The notes beneath the pieces were generated by a model. The model was not told where the DNA came from. It did not search any database and worked only from the letters and a program-made list of their open reading frames with translations. A program made the translations under genes and the position numbers. Below are positions 8,714 through 17,878 of a DNA stretch of 64,000 nucleotides, one piece after another. The stretch comes from Amycolatopsis iheyensis (GTDB taxonomy: Bacteria; Actinomycetota; Actinomycetes; Mycobacteriales; Pseudonocardiaceae), in the NCBI RefSeq assembly GCF_024703995.1, contig NZ_JAMXQV010000021.1, forward strand, positions 114,420-178,419, given 5' to 3'. The first letter of the stretch is position 1; each line of letters starts with the position of its first letter.

Positions 8714-9031
8714 GCGCCGATCTCCGCCAGCTCGGTTGAATCGACGTGGCCGGCGCGCGCCGCCCCATACCGACCGGCAGCTGCCCCTCAAACCCCCACC
8801 AACTCGGCTACATCGACCTGGCCAGCGTGGCCGCACACCGCCCCAAACCGACCGCCGGCTGAGCCTCGATCTCCACCAGCGCGGCCGAATCCACCTCGCC
8901 GGCGTGGCTGGCGCAGCGCCAAACCGCCCCGCGCCGACCACCACTCGAACCCGCCAGCTCGGCTACATCGACCTGGCCAGCGTGGCCGCGCACCGCCCCA
9001 AACCGACCGCCGGCTGAGCGTCGATCTCCGC
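8642..9031. repeat. degenerate tandem array of the S26 gene 3' end
   Basis: Five consecutive units of about 72-86 bp begin near 8642, 8728, 8800, 8877 and 8955. Each starts with a version of CAGCTCGGCTACATCGAC. The first is the authentic end of the S26 gene. Units 3 and 5 are almost identical to each other, while 2 and 4 are more decayed. Junctions carry a GATCTCCGCCAG segment that matches the 3' end of the convergent SARP gene, so the unit spans the original junction between the two genes. The SARP reading frame ends inside unit 5. The stretch 8714-8962 holds nothing else I can see. Confidence 0.85.
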
Positions 9032-11869
9032 CAGCACCTGCTCCACCCCGGCCCGCTCGGCCGGACTGTCGAACTCGTCCTGCAGGCACAGCGACGCACG
9101 AGCGGCGCGGCGGGCGGCGACCCGGTCGCCGGCGGCCAGCTCGATCGAAGCCAGGGCCAGCAGGGCGGCGGACTCGGCGTCCGGGTGGCGGAGGCGGCGA
9201 GCGAGCTCCAGCGCGCGGTCCGCGGCTCTCCGTGCGGCGCCCAGGTCGCCGTTCGCGCGGTGGGCGTCGGCTTCGGCGGTGAGGCACCAGGCTCGGCCGA
9301 CCGGGTCGCCGTGCTGCTCGGCCAGGCCGCGGGCCTGCTCGGCGAGACCGGCCGCGGCCGCCGGGTCGCCGCAGGCCAGTGCGGTGCGCAGGACCACGAG
9401 CCGCACCTGGGCGCGGGTCTTCCACTCGCCCGCGGCGTCGGCCAGCCGCAGTGCCTTCGCGCCGTGCGCCTTCGCCGCGCGGAGGTCGCCGAGCTGGTCC
9501 CGGTACAGGGCGGCCAGCGTGGCGTGGCAGCCCGACTCCCCCGCCCGGTTGCCGGCCTTCCGGAAGCAGCCGACCGCTTCGCGCACGACCGTGATCGCGC
9601 GGTGCCAGTCGCGGCACCGCTCGTACGCGTCGCCCAGCTTGGTCAGCACCTCCGCCCGCAGCGCCGGGTCGACCTCCCGCAGCGGCACCTCGTTCAGGAC
9701 GGCGACCACCTCGGCGTACCGGCTGTGGTGCATCCGCGCCGTCGCCGCGACCAGCGCCGCGGTCACCCGCACCACGGGGTCCGCCCCGGCGACGTTCGCC
9801 AGCCTCGCGGCCGCACGGGCGCCGTGGTCGTGCAGGCCGAGCCGCACCAGCGGCGCGCGCAGCACCAGCAGCAGCGCCGCCGCGGGCCGGGGCAGGCCGC
9901 CGCGCACGGCCAGGGCGAACACGGCGAGCAGGACGTCGGCCTCGGCGCCCACCCACGACAGCGGCTCCCGCACCACACCCCGCACCACGTCCTTCGCCAG
10001 CGGCGCGGCGGTCCGGGCGAGCACCGCGTACCCGACCGGCGCGCCGAGGATGCCCTCGTAGGCGTGCCGGGTCAGCGCGATCGCCCACCCGGTCAGCCGG
10101 CTCAGGGCGTCGGCGTCGAGCGGTGGGCCGACCGTGCGGCAGTAGGCCCGCACGAGGTCGTGCATCCGGTATCGGGGCACCCCGTCGCGCCCCGGGCCGG
10201 CCTGGTCGAGCAGGTTCATCGCGCACAGGTGGCCCAGCACCTCGTCGACGCGGGTGAGCGGCACGTCCAGCACGGGGGCCAGCGGCCAGGCGGTGAACGT
10301 CGGCGCCCCGATCGCCGCCAGGGCCAGCATCGCGGCGCGCGCGTCCCGGCCGAGCAGCCGGAAGCTGGCGTCGAGACTGTCCCGGACGCTGCGCTGCCCG
10401 GCCACCAGCTCCCGCATCCGCCGCGACTCGTCGGACAGCCGCGCGGCCAGTTCCGCCACGCCGAGCCTCGGGTACGCGGCGAGCTGCGCGCCGGCGATCC
10501 GCACCGCGAGCGGCACACCCCCGGACGCCTCGAGCACCGTGGCGACCATGCTCTCGGCCTCGGCGAGCCGGTCCGCGCCCGCCACGTTGGCCAGCACCAT
10601 CGCGGCGACCGGCCCGGACAGCGGCGCGAGCGGCACCCGCACGGACGGCTCGACCTCGGGCAGCACGGACCGGCTGGTCACGATCGTGGCGCACCCCGGG
10701 TCGGCGGCCAGGAGCGGCTCGAGCTGCCAGGCGGTGGCGGTGTTGTCGAGCACCACGAGCACCCGCTTGCCCGCCGTGCGGCTGCGGAACTCGGCCGTGC
10801 GCTCCTCGACGGTGGCCGGCATCGACCTCGCCGGCACCCCGAGGGCACGGAGGAAGTGGGCGAGGATCTCGTGCGGCGCGGCCGGCCGGGCGTCGGCGCC
10901 CCGCAGGTCGGCGTAGAGCTGCCCGTCGGGGAAGGCGTGCGCCGACGCCGCGGCCGCGTGCACGGCGAGTGCCGTCTTCCCGATCCCGGGCATGCCGGTG
11001 ACCAGCACCAGCGGCGGCGTGTCGGTCCGGCACATCACCGCCGCCCTGATGGCGGCCGACTCGGCGTCGCGCCCGGCGAACCCGGAGGCCCGCGGCGGCA
11101 GCTGGGCGGGCACCACGAGCGCGGCGGGCGGCGTGTCGACGGCGAGGATCTCCGCCTCCAGCGCGAGCAGTTCCTTCGACGGATCGACGCCCAGCTCGTC
11201 GCGCAGCACGCGCCGGGCCTGGTGGAACGCGGCCAGCGCGTCGGCCCGCCGGCCGGCGTGGTGCAGCGCCAGCATCCGCCGGTGGTGCAGGCCTTCACGC
11301 AGCGGGTGCGCCTGCACCAGGGCGGTCAGCTCGGGCAGCAGCCGCGCGGCCCGCCCGCACGCGATTTCCGCGTCGATCCATTCCTCGACCAGGCAGATCC
11401 GCAGTTCGTCCAGCCGGGGCAGCTCCGCGCCCGCCAGGTGCGGGGTGACGCCGCCGAGCGGCATCCCGGTCCACCGGTCGAGCCCGGACCGCAGCAGGCC
11501 GGCCGTGGCCGCGGGGTCCCCGGCCGCCCGCGCCGTGCGCAGCAGCCGTCGCACCTCGTCGACGTCGACGGAACAGTCCAGCAGGTACCCGTTCGGCACG
11601 GTGACCACGACGCCGGCCGCGCCCGCCCGGTCGAGCGAGGCACGGAGCTTGGACACCTGGATGTGCACCTGGGTCCGCGCGGTGGCCGGCGGCAGCTCCC
11701 CCCACAGGGCGTCGATGAGCCGTTCGACCGACACGGGCTTCCGGCAGGCGAGCGCGAGCGCGGCGAGGACCGTGCGCCCGAGCCGCCCCTTGACGGAGAT
11801 CGAGCTCCCCCGGACGCGTGCGCCGACGGGACCGAGAACAGTGGCTTCCAGCAATCCCGAACCCCTCAC
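8963..11869 (-). CDS. SARP/AfsR-type regulator with NB-ARC and TPR
   Basis: 968 residues from a GTG; no clear ribosome site is visible. Order: OmpR-type winged HTH (about 10-95, SVKGRLGRTVLAALAL), bacterial transcriptional activation domain (about 95-245, ending near RRVLRDELGVDPSKELLAL), NB-ARC (P-loop GMPGIGKTALA, K298; Walker B VLVVLDN) and C-terminal TPR-like helices to about 950. This is the AfsR architecture for pathway-specific activators. It is convergent with the peptide cassette and is its natural candidate regulator. Its last 16 or so residues are read from the antisense strand of the peptidase-derived repeat, so the C-terminus is a recent acquisition. Confidence 0.9.
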   Translation of the reverse strand: MRGSGLLEATVLGPVGARVRGSSISVKGRLGRTVLAALALACRKPVSVERLIDALWGELPPATARTQVHIQVSKLRASLDRAGAAGVVVTVPNGYLLDCSVDVDEVRRLLRTARAAGDPAATAGLLRSGLDRWTGMPLGGVTPHLAGAELPRLDELRICLVEEWIDAEIACGRAARLLPELTALVQAHPLREGLHHRRMLALHHAGRRADALAAFHQARRVLRDELGVDPSKELLALEAEILAVDTPPAALVVPAQLPPRASGFAGRDAESAAIRAAVMCRTDTPPLVLVTGMPGIGKTALAVHAAAASAHAFPDGQLYADLRGADARPAAPHEILAHFLRALGVPARSMPATVEERTAEFRSRTAGKRVLVVLDNTATAWQLEPLLAADPGCATIVTSRSVLPEVEPSVRVPLAPLSGPVAAMVLANVAGADRLAEAESMVATVLEASGGVPLAVRIAGAQLAAYPRLGVAELAARLSDESRRMRELVAGQRSVRDSLDASFRLLGRDARAAMLALAAIGAPTFTAWPLAPVLDVPLTRVDEVLGHLCAMNLLDQAGPGRDGVPRYRMHDLVRAYCRTVGPPLDADALSRLTGWAIALTRHAYEGILGAPVGYAVLARTAAPLAKDVVRGVVREPLSWVGAEADVLLAVFALAVRGGLPRPAAALLLVLRAPLVRLGLHDHGARAAARLANVAGADPVVRVTAALVAATARMHHSRYAEVVAVLNEVPLREVDPALRAEVLTKLGDAYERCRDWHRAITVVREAVGCFRKAGNRAGESGCHATLAALYRDQLGDLRAAKAHGAKALRLADAAGEWKTRAQVRLVVLRTALACGDPAAAAGLAEQARGLAEQHGDPVGRAWCLTAEADAHRANGDLGAARRAADRALELARRLRHPDAESAALLALASIELAAGDRVAARRAARASLCLQDEFDSPAERAGVEQVLAEIDAQPAVGLGRCAATLARSM

Positions 11870-12243
11870 GATCGAGGAGCGGCCCCAGCGGGTTTCGCCT
11901 GCCGGCCGCTCCTTTTCGGTTTTCCGCGGTGCGAAAGAAGCTAGAGCGCGCGGCTTCGGTTTTCCTTCCGTGCCGGATATGGGAAGAATGCGCCCCTGAC
12001 CGGGGCATACGCACGAGCGTTGTCAACCGTCTCGAGAAGGTTTCGCGCCTCGCCGAATCGTCGAGACGCGGCGGAATGGTCCGGAAAAGCCACTGCCGTG
12101 ATTCCTCAAGAACGCGCTGCTCGATCGGGCCGAGCCTTTCTCACGCCCGGACACCGGCACCCGATGAGCCAGCGACCCAGCACTAAAGCCACAAACTGTT
12201 GCTATAGTAGCAGGGTCAGCACGGGAACCCGAGGGGAGAAACC
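11870..12243. other. 374-bp intergenic region, SARP / monooxygenase
   Basis: A divergent promoter region. It contains a weak hairpin (GCCCC at 11992-11996 and GGGGC at 12002-12006) and, close to the monooxygenase, a -10-like TATAGT (12203-12208) inside a small palindrome. Short open frames here have no family resemblance and were not called. Confidence 0.5.
12200..12212. promoter_or_regulatory. palindrome overlapping a -10 element
   Basis: TGCTATAGTAGCA has perfect 5-bp arms around TAG and includes the -10-like TATAGT, 32 bp before the monooxygenase start. It is a plausible operator for the TetR protein encoded directly downstream of the monooxygenase. Confidence 0.5.
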
Positions 12244-13356
12244 ATGAAGATCCTGGTCAGCGGCGCCGGAGCGGCGGGGTTGTGCGCGGGCATCGACCTC
12301 GCGCGGGCCGGACACACGGTGGAGATCGTCGAGCGGGCGGATCACCTGCGCGTCAACGGCTCACCCATCGACGTGCGCGGCGACGCGCTCGAGACCGCGC
12401 GCGGCATGGGCATCCTGGACGCGGTGCGCGCACACCGGATCACGATGACCGAGCAGACGATGTTCGTCGACCGGTCCAGCGAGGCCGTCGCCCCGCTGGT
12501 GACGCAGGAGATCGATGACAGCCCCGATGACGTCGAGCTGCCCCGCGAAGACCTGATGACCATCCTGCGGCAGGCCCTGCCCGCAGAGGTGGACCTGCGC
12601 TTCACCGAGTCCATCGCCACGCTGGTCGACGACGGGAGCCGGGTCGCGGTCACCTTCGCCTCCGGTCGCGAGGCCGGCTACGACGTCGTCGTCGGCGCCG
12701 ACGGGGTGCACTCCGCGGTGCGGCGGCTGGTGTTCGGCCCGGAGCGGGAGTTCACCGAGCACCTCGGGGTGTACGTCGCGATCGGCGACGCGCCCGGCCA
12801 GGCGACTCCCGGCAACCGCACGACGGAGATCCTCAACCTGCCGGGGCGCTTCGCCGGCGTGGCCCGCTACCGCGACAAGGCACTGGGGATCTTCGAATTC
12901 CGGTCCGGGCCGATCGACTACGACCACCACGACCGGGCCGCGCAGAAGCGCATCCTGGCCGAGGCTTTCGCCGGCATCGAGGACTGGAAGGTCCCCGAGC
13001 TGATCAAGACCGCCCAGGACGATCCCGAGCTCTACTTCGACGCCATCGCCCTGATCCACGTGCCGGCCTGGCACCGGGGCCGGGTCGTGCTGATCGGCGA
13101 CGCCGCGCACTGCGCGACCCCGATGGCCGGGCGCGGCACCTCGCTGGCCCTGCTCGGCGCGTGGGCGCTCACCGAAGAGCTCGGCCGCCACGGCGACGAC
13201 CTCGAGGCGGCCTTCAGCGCCTACGAGCGGCGCCAGCGTCCCTACGCGACGGCGGCCCAGGAGTTCGCGCGCGGCGGGGCCGACCTCGTCGTCCCCGCCA
13301 CCTGGGAAGCCATCGAGGCACGCAACACCCGGCTGCGCGCGGCGCAGCCGCTGTAG
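12244..13356 (+). CDS. FAD-dependent monooxygenase (class A, PHBH fold)
   Basis: 370 residues. The N-terminal dinucleotide fold is VSGAGAAGLCAGIDLARAG followed by EIVERA. The second FAD motif GADGVHSAVRR sits near residue 155, and the third, VLIGDAAHCATPMAGRGTS, near residue 280. It lacks the extra C-terminal domain of phenol hydroxylases, placing it with small TetX-like or salicylate-hydroxylase-like enzymes that hydroxylate small molecules or drugs using NAD(P)H and oxygen. It is 10 bp from the TetR gene, and the pair is probably one autoregulated unit. The ribosome site is GAGGGGAG. Confidence 0.88.
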   Translation: MKILVSGAGAAGLCAGIDLARAGHTVEIVERADHLRVNGSPIDVRGDALETARGMGILDAVRAHRITMTEQTMFVDRSSEAVAPLVTQEIDDSPDDVELPREDLMTILRQALPAEVDLRFTESIATLVDDGSRVAVTFASGREAGYDVVVGADGVHSAVRRLVFGPEREFTEHLGVYVAIGDAPGQATPGNRTTEILNLPGRFAGVARYRDKALGIFEFRSGPIDYDHHDRAAQKRILAEAFAGIEDWKVPELIKTAQDDPELYFDAIALIHVPAWHRGRVVLIGDAAHCATPMAGRGTSLALLGAWALTEELGRHGDDLEAAFSAYERRQRPYATAAQEFARGGADLVVPATWEAIEARNTRLRAAQPL

Positions 13357-13366
13357 GCTCCCGTCC

Positions 13367-13966
13367 GTGGCCGAGGATGGACCCGCGCGAGAACCGGCCC
13401 GCCGTCCTGGCGGGCGCACCGCCCGAGTGCGACGCCGGATCCTCGAGGCCGCCGCCGAGCTGATCGCCCGCGACGGGATCGGCGGCCTGCGCTACGACCA
13501 GGTCGCCGAGCTCGCCGAGGTCAACAAGACCAGCGTCTACCGCAACTGGCCCGACCGCACCACGCTGGTCGCCGACGCGCTCGCCGAGTTCGGCGCCACC
13601 GCCGCTCCCCTGCACGACTCCGGCGACCTCGACGCCGATCTCGTCGACTACCTCGAAGCCCTCGCCGCCGCCACCGCGAGCCCGCAAGGCCGGGCGATGC
13701 TCACCGTGGTGGCCTCGGCGCGGGAGAACCCGGAGCTGCGCGCCGTCGTCGACGAGGTGTACGACCGGCGGCTGGCGACGCTGCGAGAGCGCCTGCAGAC
13801 CGCGGTGGAGCGTGGCGAGCTGCCCGAGACCGACCTCTCGTTCCTGGGCGAAATGCTCACCGGACCCGTCCAGCTGTTCGTCAGCCGCGGTGCCCGGACG
13901 TTCACCCGAGCCGACGCACACCAGGTGAGCGCGATCGTCCTCGCCGGCGTGCGAGCCACCCGCTGA
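13367..13966 (+). CDS. TetR/AcrR-family regulator
   Basis: 199 residues from a GTG. The N-terminal HTH lies at about residues 22-68 (RRRILEAAAELIARDG, then LAEVNKTSVYRNWPDR). The C-terminal domain carries TetR_C-type features including VVASARENPELRAVVDEVY. It is 10 bp after the FAD monooxygenase and almost certainly co-transcribed with it, so it is a likely repressor of this operon via the palindrome upstream. Confidence 0.9.
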   Translation: MAEDGPAREPARRPGGRTARVRRRILEAAAELIARDGIGGLRYDQVAELAEVNKTSVYRNWPDRTTLVADALAEFGATAAPLHDSGDLDADLVDYLEALAAATASPQGRAMLTVVASARENPELRAVVDEVYDRRLATLRERLQTAVERGELPETDLSFLGEMLTGPVQLFVSRGARTFTRADAHQVSAIVLAGVRATR

Positions 13967-14059
13967 AGCAACTTCGCCGGCCGTGTCGATCCTCGCCACC
14001 GTCGTTCGACGCGTAGCCGAAGACACGAACCACCGGCCCCGGACTCGAAGGACAACGCG

Positions 14060-14854
14060 ATGACCGAAGTGAGCACGGAATGCAGCCGGCGAGCGATCGT
14101 CGACCACACCCGGCGCCTGGCGGAAGCGGCCGCCGCGGCCGGACCCGACGCCGCCGTGCCGACGACCCCGGGATGGACCGTCACCGACCTGGTCGCCCAC
14201 GTCGGTCAGACGCAGCGCTGGGTCGCGGAGATCATCGAACGCCGCATCACCGACCCCACCCAGCTGCCCACCGACGTCGCCGCCCTGCCCGCCGATCCCC
14301 GTGAATGGCCGGCGTGGCTGACGGAGTCCGCGCAGCGGGTCGCCCAAGCGTGCTCCGACGACGCGCTCGACGCGCCCGTGTTCAACGCCGCGGGCGACGC
14401 CCGGTCGGGGACGCTGTTCTGGCTCTCCAGCATGGTCAACGAGGCGGTCGTCCACGGCTTCGACGCCGACGCCGCGGCGGACCGCCCCGCCCACGTCGAC
14501 ACCGACATCGCGGCCGCGCTCATCACCAACCATCTGGCGATGCTCACCTCACCCACGTGGGAGCGGCAACGCCCCGAGTCCGCCCACGCGTTGCGGGGCA
14601 CCGGGCAGACCCTGCAGTGGCGTGCCACGGACGGCGACGGCGCGTGGTTCGTCGAACGCCGGCCCGACGGGGCCACCTGGCAGGCCGGCACCCGGCCCGC
14701 CGACGTGACGCTCACCGGCCCGGCCCGATCGCTCCTGCTGACGCTGACCCGGCGGCTCCCGCTCACCGAGCACGCCACCGCCGGCCTCACCGTCGACGGC
14801 GACATCGACCTGGCCCGGCACTGGCTCGACCGCACCGCCCACGTCAGCGGCTGA
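14060..14854 (+). CDS. maleylpyruvate isomerase-family, mycothiol-dependent protein
   Basis: 264 residues. The N-terminal DinB-like four-helix domain begins with TPGWTVTDLVAHVGQTQRW, whose histidine is one of the metal ligands in this family; further candidates are the VVHGFDADAA segment. The C-terminal domain (about 150-264) fits the MDMPI C-terminal region. Family members are mycothiol-dependent isomerases or transferases; the actual substrate cannot be told from sequence. It has its own promoter region (93 bp after the TetR gene) and is convergent with the phosphatase gene, with 6 bp between stops. Confidence 0.82.
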   Translation: MTEVSTECSRRAIVDHTRRLAEAAAAAGPDAAVPTTPGWTVTDLVAHVGQTQRWVAEIIERRITDPTQLPTDVAALPADPREWPAWLTESAQRVAQACSDDALDAPVFNAAGDARSGTLFWLSSMVNEAVVHGFDADAAADRPAHVDTDIAAALITNHLAMLTSPTWERQRPESAHALRGTGQTLQWRATDGDGAWFVERRPDGATWQAGTRPADVTLTGPARSLLLTLTRRLPLTEHATAGLTVDGDIDLARHWLDRTAHVSG

Positions 14855-14860
14855 GCCGGG

Positions 14861-15676
14861 TCAGACCAGCAGACGGGCCTTCAACGCGGCGATGGTCGCG
14901 TCGTCGAGGCGAAGACCTTGGCGGGCGTAGGCGTCCACGGACCCGTACAGGTGGTCGACCTCGGCGAAGGCCGCACGCAGCCAGCTCGGCTCGACGGCCT
15001 CGGGGTCGCCCAGCTTGTCGTTGCTGAGCAGGTAGTCGGCCTCGACGGTCGCGCGCGGCACGCCCAGCAGGCTCAGCAGGACCGCCGTGCCCCAGCCGGT
15101 GCGGTCCTTGCCAGCCGAACAGTGGAACACGGTGGCGCCGGAACCGTTGGCCGCGATCGCGCGCAGCAGGTCGCCGAAGGCGTAGTCCGCGCCGACGAAG
15201 TCGACCATGAACGGGTAGCCGATCGACTGGCCCAGGTCGCCAGAGCCGGTCAGCAGCCCGGCCGCGATGGCCTTCACCAGCGTGACGGCGGCGTTGTCGT
15301 GGAACCGCAAGCCGTGCTCGAGCGAGACCACGTCGGCCACCTGGTAGCGGGCACCGGCGGGCGTGCGATCCGGCTCGTCGTGGCGCTCCTTGACGTTGCG
15401 CAGGTCGACGTCGAGCGAGACGTTCGCCGCGGCGAGCCACCCGAGATCCGCGTCGGTGAGCCCGGAAAGCCTGCCGGACCGGAAAACCACGCCGGTCCGC
15501 ACCGTGTGGCCGTCGGTCGTGCGGTACCCGCCGACATCGCGGAAGTTCCTGGCGCCCTCCAGGTTCACCGCGCTGACGACAGCGGGCGTCTCGACGCCCG
15601 CCCACGCCGCAACCGGCACCCCGCCCGCGGTCACGGCCACCGCCGCGACGACCACCACCAGCTTGCGCACCCGCAT
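14861..15676 (-). CDS. secreted tyrosine-protein phosphatase
   Basis: 271 residues from the ATG at 15676, chosen over an upstream start because GGAGGGA precedes it and the protein then begins with a signal peptide (MRVRKLVVVVAAVAVTAGG, cleavage near AWAG). The catalytic P-loop is HCSAGKDRTG (Cys and Arg of CX5R), with the family's early NFRDVGGYRT segment. It belongs with extracellular bacterial dual-specificity/tyrosine phosphatases (MptpB/IphP-like). It may dephosphorylate proteins or phosphoinositides outside the cell. Confidence 0.9.
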   Translation of the reverse strand: MRVRKLVVVVAAVAVTAGGVPVAAWAGVETPAVVSAVNLEGARNFRDVGGYRTTDGHTVRTGVVFRSGRLSGLTDADLGWLAAANVSLDVDLRNVKERHDEPDRTPAGARYQVADVVSLEHGLRFHDNAAVTLVKAIAAGLLTGSGDLGQSIGYPFMVDFVGADYAFGDLLRAIAANGSGATVFHCSAGKDRTGWGTAVLLSLLGVPRATVEADYLLSNDKLGDPEAVEPSWLRAAFAEVDHLYGSVDAYARQGLRLDDATIAALKARLLV

Positions 15677-15773
15677 CTCGCTCCCTCCAACGGTTTCCGG
15701 AACGAACGTGGATGGTTCCCGCATTCGCCGGCGGGGACAACGGTAAAAAGTGAGAGTTCGCGGGGAGTTCAGC

Positions 15774-16433
15774 TCACGCCGGGTGGATGAGGCGGCTCTC
15801 GTAGGCGAAGATCACGGCCAGGATCCGGTCGCGGAGCTCGAGTTTCTGCAGCACCCGCCCCAGGTGCGACTTCACGGTCGCCTCCGCGAGGTACAGGGTG
15901 GCCGCGATCTCGGCGTTGGACAGGCCGGCGCCCACCTGGACGAGCACCTCGTGCTCGCGGGCGCTGAGCCGGCTCAGCCGCTCGTCACGTTCGGTGCGGC
16001 CGCCGGGGATGTGCGGGCGGAACTTCTCCAGCAGCCGGCGGGTGATCCGCGGGGAGACCACCGCGTCGCCCGCGGCGACGTGGCGGATCGCCGAGAGCAG
16101 CTCCTCGGGCCTGGTGTTCTTCAGCAGGAACCCCGAGGCGCCGGCCTTGAGCCCGGCGAAGGCGTAGTCGTCCAGGTCGAAGGTGGTGAGGATCAGCACC
16201 CGGGTCTCCGGGCAGCTCCGGATCACCTCCCTGGTCGCCTCGATCCCGTCGGTCCCGGGCATCCGGACGTCCATGAGGACGACGTCGGGGCGCAGTTCCC
16301 GGGCGAGGCGGATGGCCTCGGCGCCGTCTTCGGCTTCGCCGACCGGCGCCATGTCGGGCTGGGCTTCCAGGACCGTGCCGAAGGCCATGCGCAGCAGTGC
16401 TTCGTCGTCGGCGATCAGGATGCGGATCGTCAT
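15774..16433 (-). CDS. NarL/LuxR-type response regulator
   Basis: 219 residues. The receiver domain runs over residues 1-120, with acidic pocket D9/D10, phospho-acceptor D55 (VVLMDVRMPG) and the conserved Lys in FLLKN. The LuxR-type HTH is at about 150-210 (LSAREHEVLVQVGAGLSN, then EATVKSHLGRVL). The ATG overlaps the stop of the kinase gene upstream (ATGA), the classic coupled kinase/regulator arrangement. Confidence 0.95.
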   Translation of the reverse strand: MTIRILIADDEALLRMAFGTVLEAQPDMAPVGEAEDGAEAIRLARELRPDVVLMDVRMPGTDGIEATREVIRSCPETRVLILTTFDLDDYAFAGLKAGASGFLLKNTRPEELLSAIRHVAAGDAVVSPRITRRLLEKFRPHIPGGRTERDERLSRLSAREHEVLVQVGAGLSNAEIAATLYLAEATVKSHLGRVLQKLELRDRILAVIFAYESRLIHPA

Positions 16434-17622
16434 GCCGGCACCACCCCGCTGCCGGCGAGGAACAGGCGGGTGTGGACGCCCCAGCCGCCGCCCGGCAGCG
16501 GTCCGGCCCGCAACGTCCCGCCGTACGCGGCCGCGCGCTCGCGCATGCCGGTGAGGCCGTGGCCGGACCCGGGCGCAGGCGGGCGGGGGCCGCTGTCGGT
16601 GACGTCCACGGTGACGGTCTCGGTCGAGCACTCGATCCGGACTTCCGCGTGGGTGCCGGTGGGGGTGTGCTTGAGGGTGTTGGTCAAGGCTTCCTGGACC
16701 AGGCGGTAGACGGTCAGGTGCGCGGTGGCGGGGATGTGGGAGTGGCCGCCGTGGACCTCGATCCGGGTCGGCAGCCCGGCGGCGCCCATCTGCTCGGCGA
16801 GGGTGCTCAGCTGGGCGATCCCGGGCAACGGGTGGCGCAGCGCGTCCGGTTCGCCGGGGCGCAGGACGCCCAGGGAGCGCCGCATGTCGGTCAGGGCCTG
16901 CCGGCCCGTCTCGGAGATCTGCAGCATCGCGGTCGTGGCCTTGCCGGGCGAGCGGTGCTGCGCGTAGACGGCGGCGTCGGTGAGCGCGACCATGACGGAC
17001 AGGTTGTGCGTGACGATGTCGTGCATTTCCCGGGTGATCCGGGTCCGCTCTTCGGCGACGGCCACCCGCGCCTGCTGGTCGTGTTCCCGTTCCAGGCGCC
17101 CGGCCCGCTCCTCGACGACCGCGAGGTAGGCGCGGTGGGTCCGCACGTGCACACCGAGGACGCCGACGGCGGCGATCAGCGCGGTGACGCGACGAACGGG
17201 GTGAGGAACGCGCCGTCGGTGGCCCAGCGCAGGCAGGCCAGCACGCCGCCGGCCACCAGGACGGCCCCGGCGACCAGGGTGTCGCGCAGACGTGCGTGCA
17301 CGGCCACGGCGTAAAACGCCACCGGCAAAGCGATGTCGGCCGGCAGCTGGACGTCCAGCAGCCACTGGACCGCGGCCACGCCCGCCAGGACACCGAATAC
17401 CGTGCGTGGCGCCCGGTGCCGCCACACCAGGGGCAGCAGGAGGACGACGGTGAAGGTCACGGCCACCGGCAGCTCTCGCGGCGGCCGGGTGGTCACGACG
17501 TTGAGCAGGAGCAGCGCCGGCAGCAGCGAACCCCGTACCACCGGTGGCAACCGGGAAGCCTTGCGCGCCCATCGTTTCAGGAACGCCTCTGAGGTTCTCG
17601 GTGAGCGCACTGCCTCGGTCAT
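16430..17622 (-). pseudogene. sensor histidine kinase, frameshifted
   Basis: The N-terminal half (17622 down to 17176) encodes four or five membrane helices (MTEAVRSPRTSEAFLKRWAR, then LLPALLLLNVV) and stops shortly after TDGAFLTPFVASPR. The rest lies in another frame from about 17190 to 16430: HisKA_3 dimerisation/phosphorylation box REMHDIVTHNLSVMV, then an HATPase with VQEALTNTLKHTP and GHGLTGMRERAAAYGG. Adding one G inside GCGTC near 17186-17190 would restore FVAVTALIAAVGVLG and a normal kinase of about 400 residues. Either it is a real inactivating mutation or a one-base sequence error; every catalytic element is otherwise intact. Confidence 0.85.
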
Positions 17623-17878
17623 CGCACGTTCCTGTCGATCCAGCCCCGGAGCACAGGGCGCGTACCCGGTCCGGCCATGCTAGGCCGTGGGCACTGCCCG
17701 GCACATGAGCCCGGCGGCTGATCGCGGCCGGTCGCGATGCGACCCGAGGAGGAGTCCCACCCCCTGCCCCGGTCGCAACCCGGCCGCCGATCGGCCGACC
17801 CGACTGCCACCGCCGTCGCAGGGAGAAGGCGACCCGGGAGCGATGTGGCCGGGCCTCCCCCGCGCCGAGGATGGCCGG

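Noticed and set aside
11992..12006. Hairpin as a SARP terminator or riboswitch
   Set aside because: Arms are only 5 bp and it lies upstream of both divergent genes, so it is not meaningful without further evidence.
12020..12247. Possible 75-residue gene before the FAD monooxygenase
   Set aside because: No ribosome site, composition unlike neighbouring genes, and it overlaps the promoter/operator.
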